Below are positions 1 to 7,664 of a stretch of 64,000 bases of DNA, in pieces. Under the pieces are notes generated by a model. The model ran no database searches, was not told the DNA's origin, and saw nothing but the letters and a program-made list of their open reading frames with translations. Origin of the DNA: Candidatus Binatia bacterium (GTDB taxonomy: Bacteria; Desulfobacterota; Binatia; HRBIN30). The translations under genes and the position numbers were made by a program. Location: the NCBI GenBank assembly GCA_026004215.1, contig BPIR01000002.1, forward strand, positions 113,844-177,843, given 5' to 3'. Positions within the stretch are counted from its first letter, which is position 1. Each line of letters starts with the position of its first letter.

Positions 1-2
1 AC

Positions 3-311
3 TACAAGATGACCGACCGCGATGCCACGACTGTGGATCGGCTTCTGTTTGCCGCGCGCCTCGGGGAGGAGGCGGGACTTCGCTACGTGTACGTTGGGAA
101 TGTTCCGGGCGCTGTGGGTGAATACGAAAACACCCGCTGCCCGCAATGCCGGTACACTGTAGTGGAACGACGCGGTTATCGCGTGTACCGCATGGAGCTC
201 GTGGAGGGCCGCTGCCCGCAATGCCAGACAAGAATTCCCGGCCATTGGGGCGACTGGACGACCGCCCGGCAACAGTCCAGCGCTTGGTGGCCACGCCCGA
301 TCGCACTGTGA
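3..311 (+). CDS. AmmeMemoRadiSam-type radical SAM protein, C-terminal part (gene cut by window edge)
   Basis: Only the C-terminal ~102 residues are present. The frame is open back to the first bases, so the start lies upstream of the window. The tail matches the end of the complete radical SAM protein at 19422-20528: both have a GLR(Y/F)VY-GNVPG stretch followed by two Cys-x2-Cys pairs (CPQC, CPQC here; CPEC, CPDC there), probably a zinc or extra metal site. The radical SAM CxxxCxxC motif itself is outside the window. Its TGA stop overlaps the GTG start of the glycosylase gene (GTGA), so the two are probably translationally coupled. Substrate and reaction are unknown for this family. Confidence 0.8.
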   Translation, partial: YKMTDRDATTVDRLLFAARLGEEAGLRYVYVGNVPGAVGEYENTRCPQCRYTVVERRGYRVYRMELVEGRCPQCQTRIPGHWGDWTTARQQSSAWWPRPIAL

Positions 312-874
312 GCAAGCGTCTCGGCCGCAAGGATTTCGAAGGTCCCACCGAGGAGGTCGCCCGCCGCCTGCTCGGATGCTTTTTGTGCCACCGGATTCAC
401 GGGCACGTGTATCGCGGCCGCATCGTGGAAACCGAAGCGTACACCCAAGATGCGGCCTCGCACGCGGCCAACGGGAAACGCACCCCGCGCAACGCGGTGA
501 TGTTCGGCCGCCCGGGTTTGCTGTACGTGTACTTCACCTACGGCATGCACCATTGCGTCAACATCGTCACCGAGCCCGAGGGCACCGCCGGCGCCGTGCT
601 GCTTCGCGGGTTGGACCAAATCGATCGTGCCAGCGGACCCGCTTTGCTTGCCCGTGCGCTCCATCTCACCCGCGCCGACAACGGGCGCGACCTGGTTCGC
701 GACCCGCATATCTGGGTAGAACCTGGCTTTGTTCGCCCAGAAGAACGGATCGTCGTGACCACGCGTATCGGCGTGCGCCTAGCCGCAGATCTGCCGTTGC
801 GTTTCTATTTGCTCGGTAGCCCTGGCGTTTCCCGGCGCGACCGCAAAGCGGAGCAACTCCTGGCCAGACCTTGA
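308..874 (+). CDS. DNA-3-methyladenine glycosylase (MPG/AAG family)
   Basis: 188 residues. Monofunctional base-excision repair glycosylase that removes alkylated purines such as 3-methyladenine. The family core is clear: GRIVETEAY (catalytic Glu43 by homology with human AAG), TPRNAVMF, and the LYVYFTYGMHHCVN block. The usual bacterial length is about 190-200 residues. The GTG start at 308 is chosen because it overlaps the upstream stop by 4 bp and begins the conserved N-terminus; the frame stays open further upstream but codes nothing recognisable there. It is followed after 38 bp by the signal peptidase gene. No regulatory site was seen. Confidence 0.93.
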   Translation: MSKRLGRKDFEGPTEEVARRLLGCFLCHRIHGHVYRGRIVETEAYTQDAASHAANGKRTPRNAVMFGRPGLLYVYFTYGMHHCVNIVTEPEGTAGAVLLRGLDQIDRASGPALLARALHLTRADNGRDLVRDPHIWVEPGFVRPEERIVVTTRIGVRLAADLPLRFYLLGSPGVSRRDRKAEQLLARP

Positions 875-912
875 CGCTCCGCCCACTGAAGTCCATAGGT
901 AAGCAAGTTGTT

Positions 913-1551
913 ATGTCGCAAACTCGGCGCACCACCCCATCTGCGGAAGCGAGTCCAAGCACCAAGTCGCGACTCCGGCAAAATGTCGAGTCTCTGGGCA
1001 TCGCCCTCCTGGTCGCGCTCGCCATTCGAGCCACGGTCGTGGAAGCGTTCTGGGTCCCCTCGGGCTCGATGCTGCCAACCATCCAAATCGGGGACCACCT
1101 GTTCGTGAACAAGCTGGCTTATGGCTTCCACATCGATGTCCCGTTTACCGGCATCGTGATCCCGATCACTCAGTGGTCGCATCCCCGGCGGGGGGACATC
1201 GTTGTGTTCGTATCACCCAACGACGGTAAAACGGATTTGATCAAACGCGTAGTCGCAGTTGCGGGCGACAAGGTCGAGGTGCGGCAAAAGAAACTGTACA
1301 TCAATGACGAGCCGGCGCCCGATCCCTACGCACACTTCAAGTATCCGCACGATGTGAACGGCGTCCCGCGCGACAACTTCGGCCCGGTCGTGGTGCCGCC
1401 TGGAAAGTTTTTCGTGCTTGGCGACAATCGCGACGAAAGCCTGGATAGCCGTTACTGGGGCTTTGCGGACGAAAAGTCCATCAAGGGAAAGGCAACGTTT
1501 ATTTATTGGTCCGGCTGGAAATTCGACCGCTTGGGGAAGTTCCTCCATTAA
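913..1551 (+). CDS. lepB: Signal peptidase I
   Basis: 212 residues. Membrane-bound serine protease that cleaves signal peptides from exported preproteins. One N-terminal membrane segment (about residues 27-46) is followed by the SPSGSMLPT-type box with nucleophile Ser52, the general-base Lys111 in the DLIKRVVAVAGD block, and the C-terminal GDNRDESLDSRYWG box. All catalytic elements are present. The ATG at 913 is preferred; an in-frame TTG at 871, overlapping the previous stop, would add 14 residues without conserved content. The enzyme would process the many secreted proteins in this window. Confidence 0.95.
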   Translation: MSQTRRTTPSAEASPSTKSRLRQNVESLGIALLVALAIRATVVEAFWVPSGSMLPTIQIGDHLFVNKLAYGFHIDVPFTGIVIPITQWSHPRRGDIVVFVSPNDGKTDLIKRVVAVAGDKVEVRQKKLYINDEPAPDPYAHFKYPHDVNGVPRDNFGPVVVPPGKFFVLGDNRDESLDSRYWGFADEKSIKGKATFIYWSGWKFDRLGKFLH

Positions 1552-2649
1552 CGTGCTGGGCTGGCAACACCCTTGGCACCGCCCCAGATTCGGCGACCGT
1601 TGCGGCAAGGAGCACGGGCAATTCGCCGCTGCCTAATCGGCGACCCGTTGGCTAGCGCGAGGGGGGCAATCCGCCCGTCGCGGCAAATTGTCGAGAGCGG
1701 AGAAGGCAACGGGGAGGCCGAAGGCGTCGCCGTGGGCGTCGGCGACGGAGTTGCCGACAGAGATGGTGTGGCGGTGACCAACCTCGTAGCGGTTGCACTC
1801 GGACGCGCCGTGTCGCTCGGCGTCGGCGTCGCTCTGGCCGTGCGGGTGCGCGACGGCGTCGGGCTCGCCGTGGGAGAGGGGCTGGCCGTAGGCACACGGG
1901 AGGGCGTGAACGTGCGCGAGCTCGTGGCGCTCGGGCTTACCGTGTGGGACCGCGTCGCCGTCGCCGTGCGCGAAGCCGTCCGCGTGGCCGTAATCGTCGG
2001 CGTAAACGGCACCCCCACGCCGCTCAAAACAAACTCTCCGCGCGCCTCCCCTTTGCCTGCCAGGGTAATGACCACCGTTTGTCCCACGGCTAGCTCCAGT
2101 CACCCACGTACTTGCACTGCCGAGGTCTCGGGCATCGGCGCGAAAGGGTAGCGGGCACTCGGCATGGATCCGCAGCACGAACGCACCGCTCTGAGATCCG
2201 AATCCGTCGACGATCACGCGCACCGTTTGCTCGGCACCCAACGTCACGCGCACCCGCGACCAAGCATGGACCCCGAGCTGGACATCATCGTTGCACCCGA
2301 GCTCGGTGCCGTCTTCCGACCGCACGTACAGCACCGTGTCGAATGCAGAGCCGAAAGTATCGAAGGTGTAACTCCCTGCCCGCGGAGCGGTAAAGGTCAA
2401 GCTCAGCTCGGGTGCCTCCGTGCCTCCGCAGGATCCGGCATCTCCGCTTTCCCCTGAAGTTTCGCCCGACACCGAAGCACTGAAGTTGCGCAAGATCTCC
2501 GTACAGGCTGGGGTTGCGGCTGCCTTCTGCGGTGCGAGCGCGGCCAACCAAACCGCGACGCCACCGGCGGCCAGAACGACCTTCCGGAGTTTGCGAAGAT
2601 GCGCTCGCGCAAAACTCCCCCACCCGCCAATGGGCCGCCAAGCCACCAC
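1548..2649 (-). pseudogene. Truncated, frameshifted copy of the 5' part of the giant secreted-protein gene at 7665-12746
   Basis: Bases 1684-2592 match 11572-12719 almost exactly (I count about eight mismatches) apart from one deletion: master bases 11987-12226 are replaced by a single base near 2099, a net loss of 239 bp that shifts the frame. The upstream part still encodes a signal peptide, the first PPC-like domain and the sequence up to its end; past the deletion the original frame resumes as the last PPC strands and the Thr/Pro/Ser linker, then runs into unrelated sequence. The linker is present, but the rest of the 1693-residue protein is missing. The copy is on the same strand as its parent. 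Homology ends abruptly at both sides, which suggests a recent non-reciprocal duplication. Confidence 0.85.
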
Positions 2650-3087
2650 CGCTGGCTGCTGCGAGCGGCAAGCGCGCGTTCGAACCCTACGCCCTACCGT
2701 ACCACCGCAAAAGCCCGCTACCGCCTTTTCACCGCCTTGAAGATGCGCACCGTGTTCGCCGCTTCGGCCGCGTTCTTCTTCATCTGCAGGTCACCAAGCC
2801 TCCGCCCGCCCCGCACGTACCCATCTGGTACTCGACCCACCGTGCCGTCATGCCCACCGGCGCAGCAACGCAGGGTCAGGACCGGGCAACTTCGCCCCTT
2901 TGCCCACCACGAGTGCCTCCGTCTCCGCTGCTCAACACATCCCCACAAGCACCTCGAGACGCCCCAGCCCATCGCCAGCACCCCGCGTGCACACGGAGTC
3001 CGGGAACGACCAATACCCCATAACCACGTCTCGCAACGAACGTCGCTGCCCCGAACCGCCGTACACAACTCCCCCCGCAACCTCCCG
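2650..3087. other. Non-coding stretch, nothing recognised
   Basis: 438 bp between the decayed copy and the stop of the RCC1-like gene. Open frames here have no family signature and look like GC-driven chance frames. No tRNA, hairpin followed by T-run, or inserted element was recognised. Confidence 0.4.
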
Positions 3088-6000
3088 CTACCACAACACC
3101 CACGGCGCGTGGTTCACCACTGCCGAGGGCCGCACCCGAATCGGTGAAGCCGGGCTAATGAGTGCGCCGGTCAAGATCGCGTCGCGCCGAACCGTGGCTG
3201 CCCCCTGTGAGAAAATCGTACCCTGCACCTCCGCGTTCATGCGCACTTCGGCAGTTCCGCCCACCAAAATGAGCACCCGCTCCGCCGGCGAACCCAACGG
3301 ACCGGCACTGATGCCTTGCGTCACCAGCTTGCTGCGCATCCGCGCGCGGAAGTTGCCACTCACCCGAAGCACCACCGCCGCCGTGTTGCTGTTGCCCTTG
3401 ATCGTCAGTGTCTTGTTCGGGTTGATCGTCAGAGCAGCGTAGTCCACCACCACGAGCGAGTTCGGTGCCGTGCTAAACGGTGTTACGTCCAACGTCGCGT
3501 TACTGCTAATCGTCACCGACCCATGCGTGGCGTTGGCCCCAAGCAGCAGTAACGCCAGGCGGCGTTGCTCGGCTTTGTCCGACGCACCTTGGCAGTCGCC
3601 CAAGAGAGCGTGCATCCCGGAGTTATCCGTACCAGCGGTGCATTGCGCATTCGTCCCGAGGACAACGGCACTCCCACCGGTCACGCACATTCCCTGCGCA
3701 ATCGCATCTCGACGTAGCTCTACCCCGGCGCTGCCAATTGCGTGGCCTCCGAGGATTGAGGCTTGCTTGAGCAGCACTTTCTCCGCGCAAGCGCCTCCTC
3801 CGTTTGCCTGTGCCGTGTAGCTGACTTGCGCTTGCGCTGTCGCCGTGCTCGGCGCTTCCAGGATCACGTAACCCTTCGGGCACTGCTGCGGCGGCAGCGC
3901 CGTGTGCGTGCACGACCCCGCACCGTCGCAAGCATCGGCGGTGCACGCCAGCCCATCCTCGCTGCACGGCGTGCCCGCAGGGTCGAAACAGTTGTCGGCA
4001 GCCTCGTTGCAGGTCTGGTTGCACTCGCCACCGCCCGTACACGGATCGCCGCTGCGCTGGCAAACCCCGTTGCCATCGCAGGTGTCGCTGCCGTTACAGA
4101 ACTGCCCATCGTCGCACGAGCTGCCCGCTGTGGCGTTGCCGGCAAACTGGCAGGTGCCACCGTTGCACTCGTCTATCGTGCACACGTTCGCATCCAGCTC
4201 GCATGGCGAGCCGTCGGCCACGGGCACAAATTGGCACTGTCCCAGCCCTACATCGAAGTTGTCGGCCGTACATTCGTTCCCGTCGTCACACACAGGTGTC
4301 GGTGTGGCCGTCTGAGTACTGGTGGCCGTGGGGGTCACCGTGGGCGTCGGCGTACTCGTCGGGCTGCTCGTCGGCGTATCCGTAGGTGTCGGTGTAGCCG
4401 TCCGAGTTCTGGTTGGCGTGGCTGTCGCTGTGCCCGTCGGCGTCGCCGTCCCCGTCGGACTGCTCGTGGGCGTGCTGGTGGGTGTCGCTGTTGAGGTGTT
4501 CGTGGGGCTATCCGTTGCCGTTGCGGTCGCGGTCGCTGTGTCCGTCGGCGTCGGCGTGCTCGTGGGACTGCTCGGGGGCGTGGGTGATGGGCTGTGAGTC
4601 GGTGTTGGTGTCTGTGTTGGTGTTTCGCATGCATAAAACCCGGGGATTCTTACCCCACCCCAGCACACCACCGCTCCTTCCGCGTTGACCCCACAGGTGT
4701 GATACCCACCCGCGCTCACCTGCGCGAACGTGCCTGCCGGCGGGCTCGACTGACCGTAGCCGTTCCCACCCCAGCACTGCACCGTGCCGTCGGTCTTCAC
4801 CCCACAGGTGTGCCCCCCACCCGCGCTCACCTGCGTGAACGTGCCTGCCGGCGGGCTCGACTCACCGTAGTAGTTCCAGCCCCAGCACTGCACCGTGCCA
4901 TCGGTCTTCACCCCACAGGTGTGCCACACACCCGCGCTCACCTGCGCGAACGTGCCGGCCGGCGGGCTCGACTGACCGTAGCCGTTCCCACCCCAGCACT
5001 GCACCGTGCCGCCGGTCTTCACCCCACAGGTGTGCCACCCACCCGCGCTCACCTGCGCGAACGTGCCGGCCGGCGGGTTCGACTGACCGTAGCCGTTCCC
5101 ACCCCAGCACTGCACCGTGCCATCGGTCTTCACCCCACAGGTGTGCCACACACCCGCGCTCACCTGCGCGAACGTGCCTCCCGGCGGGTTCGACTGACCG
5201 TAGTCGTTCCCACCCCAGCACTGCACCGTGCCGTCGGTCTTCACCCCACAGGTGTGCCCCCCACCCGCGCTCACCTGCGCGAACGTGCCGGCCGGCGGGC
5301 TCGATTGACCGTAGCTGTTGGCGCCCCAGCACTGTACCGTGCCATCGCTCTTCACCCCACAGGTGTGCCCCCCACCCGCGCTCACCTGCGCGAACGTGCC
5401 GGCCGGCAGGCTCGACTGACCGTAGTAGTTAGCGCCCCAGCACTGCACCGTGCCATCGGTCTTCACCCCACAGGTGTGATACTCACCCGCGCTCACCTGC
5501 GCGAACGTGCCTCCAGGCGGGCTCGATTGACCATAGTAGTCATCGCCCCAGCACTGCACGGTGCCGTCGGTCTTCACCCCACAGGTGTGATACTCACCCG
5601 CGCTCACCTGCGCGAACGTGCCGGCCGGCAGGCTCGACTGACCGTAGTAGTTAGCGCCCCAGCACTGCACCGTGCCATCGGTCTTCACCCCACAGGTGTG
5701 ATACCCACCCGCGCTCACCTGCGCGAACGTGCCGGCCGGCGGGCTCGACTGACCGTAGCCGTTAAAGCCCCAGCACTGCACCGTGCCGTCGCTCTTTACC
5801 CCACAGGTGTGTTGGAACCCCGCGCTCACCTGCGCGAACGTGCCTCCAGGCGGGCTCGACTGACCGTAGTCGTTAAAGCCCCAGCACTGCACCGTGCCGT
5901 CGGTCTTCACCCCACAGGTGTGATACCCACCCGCGCTCACCTGCGCGAACGTGCCTCCAGGCGGGCTCGACTGACCGTAGTCGTTGGCGCCCCAGCACTG

Positions 6001-6271
6001 TACCGTCCCGTCGGTCTTCACCCCACAGGTGTGATACTCACCCGCGCTCACCCGCGCTCACCTGCGCGAACGTGCCAGCCGGCGGGCTGGACTGACCGGA
6101 GTTGTTCCAGCCCCAGCACTGCACTGTGCCGTCGGTCTTCACCCCACAGGTGTGCCGCTCACCCGCGCTCACCTGCGCGAATCCGCAAATCCCTTCTGCT
6201 CTCGCCACTCCCGGGAAGCCGAAACCGGTAACCAGCGCCGGGACGCATAGGTACGCAAGGAAAACCGCCAT
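3088..6271 (-). CDS. RCC1-like repeat surface protein with Cys-rich and beta-solenoid-like C-terminus, frameshifted
   Basis: The reading starts at ATG 6271 with a signal peptide ([22 protein letters not shown]). Fourteen 37-residue repeats follow, with core [24 protein letters not shown], the RCC1/beta-propeller type. Then come a Thr/Pro-rich linker (about 130 residues), a Cys-rich segment with [13 protein letters not shown] and CNGSDTCDG motifs, and a C-terminal region of regular short strands resembling beta-solenoid anchor domains. A 10-bp tandem duplication at 6041-6060 breaks the frame in the first repeat: the upstream frame stops at 6038, and the downstream frame (stop 3088) is open only from about 6051. 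Corrected length is about 1057 residues. It is probably secreted or surface-exposed, function unknown. As written, it is a broken gene unless the duplication is an assembly error or phase-variable. Confidence 0.85.
4625..6185 (-). repeat. Tandem array of fourteen ~111-bp repeats inside the RCC1-like gene
   Basis: Each unit encodes 37 residues. Most of each unit is almost identical at DNA level, while differences cluster at three places: the two residues before HTCG (GY, EY, FQ, GG, VW, GW, RH as ERH), the residues either side of the Asn after CWG (A, F, G, W or D; then D, G, Y or S), and the SSPPA/SSPPG/SSLPA/SNPPG tail. The last unit (about 4630-4740) is degenerate and leads into the linker. 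Confidence 0.95.
6041..6060 (-). repeat. 10-bp perfect tandem duplication causing a frameshift
   Basis: The ten bases cccgcgctca occur twice in direct succession, whereas the equivalent site in every other repeat unit of the array has them once. The extra copy adds +10 bp (+1 frame) to the coding sequence and introduces a stop right after the first repeat. Confidence 0.95.
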
Positions 6272-6689
6272 GCCCCCCGTGAAAAACACTCGTGGCCGGG
6301 AGCCCGCTTCGACTCGCTTCCCCGCGCTCACGCACGCGATAGCCCGGCTGCCAGGGCTACCTCCCGCCAACTGCCCTCGCACAGCGATATCCTGTTGCAA
6401 CCAGCCTCTGTGCGGGTTGGTAGACTCTGGCCGAACCACTGCATGCACAGCACCCCCTGACGATGCCCCGTGTTCTTGCCCGCATAAGGCCATGACTCGC
6501 CCTCCCGATCCAAATGGCCGTCAACGCCTGTCGAAAACGCGCTTATTATGCCGCCCGCTGCGAGTCAAGTCTCGCTACTCGCGCGGGCTACGAGCCTGTG
6601 GCGCGGCCCGGCGTGGAGCGACCGTTATGGAAAAGCCGATTCGGTTCTGATTCTGAAGGTGTTCTCATGGCGCGCCAGCAGTTGGCGCC

Positions 6690-6866
6690 GTGAAGCGGGA
6701 GCAGGTGATTTCGCAAGCGATCCACGGCAAGATCAGTGGAATCACAGCCGCCAAGATCCTGCCAGTGTCGGCTGGTACCGTGCGGCGCTGCAACGGCGCT
6801 GTCTCTGCCGTTCCGCGGCCTGGGTCGGCGCGCGCCGGGAGATCGGCTGTCGCGTTTGCGCGCCAG
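6690..6866 (+). pseudogene. Possible transposase N-terminal remnant (helix-turn-helix)
   Basis: Starting at a GTG, the frame reads KREQVISQAIHGKISGITAAKIL, then S-A-G-T-V-R-R. This pattern of helices (E-V-I--A--G-----AA--L-VS--TVRR) resembles the N-terminal HTH of ISNCY- or IS481-type transposases. It degenerates after about 40-55 residues and no DDE region, terminal inverted repeat or target duplication is visible. It lies in the gene-poor interval within the secreted-protein island. The call rests on a short pattern only. Confidence 0.3.
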
Positions 6867-7189
6867 GGTACGAGTGGTCAGAGCACATATGCTGCAGCGG
6901 CAAAGAGCACGAAGTGGGACGCTACGAGACGTTCGCTTTCCGGGAGGAGTGCCTTCCCATCGGAAAACAACTGCGCCCAGTCACCTCCGGCTTGCCGGAC
7001 GTAGCGGGACCGAAACAGCTCGACGGCACCTATTCCACGCTGGCTCAAGATCGCCACTTCCGGACTACGGAAATCGGTAACGTCCGACCGACTGGAGCAG
7101 CCGCCAGTGGAACACTGCTACGAGGCGAAGCCAGCAAAGGCCACGGTGGACAATAGAGGCTACCCCTCGCACCGAAGAACGCAGAACAC
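6867..7189. other. Gene-poor stretch
   Basis: About 320 bp between the possible transposase remnant and the DUF1232 gene. Open frames on both strands lack recognisable motifs. Nothing else was seen. Confidence 0.35.
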
Positions 7190-7510
7190 TCAACGCCGCG
7201 GGCGGACCGCAAGCTCGCGCACCGCGCGCGCGTGTTCTTCCACGACCTCTGCCGGGCACCACCGCAAAAACAGCTTCCAAGCCAGCCAAAGCAGCAACAA
7301 GTCGTCCACTTGTCCCAGCACCGGTACGGCATCCGGCAACAAGTCGAACGGCAACCCGATGTATGCCAGCGTCCCGATCAACACCGCTTTCGCCCACCAC
7401 GGTACGCGGGGCTCGAAGAAGAGCCGCCACCCGAGTCGGACGTTGCTCCAAAGCTGAGCGAGCTGCTTCAGTTGCACAGCGGCTTTTTCCTCGCGCGCGA
7501 GCGTGGCCAT
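7190..7510 (-). CDS. DUF1232 (YkvA-like) small membrane protein
   Basis: 106 residues from ATG 7510; a start at 7531 would add seven residues. The core WWAKAVLIGTLAYIGLPFDLLPD is the DUF1232 signature: a hydrophobic helix ending in the conserved Pro-(F/I)-D-L-(L/I)-P-D motif. A second helix (DDLLLLWLAWKLFL) follows. Function is unknown in this family. It lies 154 bp downstream of the giant secreted-protein gene on the same strand and could be read from the same transcript. Confidence 0.85.
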   Translation of the reverse strand: MATLAREEKAAVQLKQLAQLWSNVRLGWRLFFEPRVPWWAKAVLIGTLAYIGLPFDLLPDAVPVLGQVDDLLLLWLAWKLFLRWCPAEVVEEHARAVRELAVRPRR

Positions 7511-7664
7511 AGCGGTAGCACCGGTTAGCACGCCTGGCCGCTCGGCAACAACTCGCAGTGCAAGCCAGGTTGTCGGATCGCCCCGCCTCCGGGTTCGGGC
7601 CCCCTCGGGCGCAAACGGGCACGAACGGGAGCCGCCGAAGCAGGTATTCGAGAGCCGCTTCCGC

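Noticed and set aside
1573..2151. Plus-strand Val/Gly-rich frame
   Set aside because: Antisense of the Thr/Pro linker in the decayed copy; low complexity only.
4625..6185. Possible CRISPR array
   Set aside because: The units are 111 bp, lie fully in one coding frame, and have no separate spacers or cas genes.
4625..6185. Diversity-generating retroelement target
   Set aside because: No reverse transcriptase, template repeat or adenine-specific variability is visible; differences include many changes other than at A.
4594..6231. Long open frame on the plus strand over the RCC1 repeats
   Set aside because: It is the reverse reading of a 111-bp coding repeat that lacks stops; its sequence is a meaningless His/Arg/Pro-rich repeat and it has no ribosome site.
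6548..7156. Plus-strand frame of about 200 codons after the RCC1 gene
   Set aside because: No recognised domain and odd composition; the only suggestive part is the short HTH-like frame listed separately.
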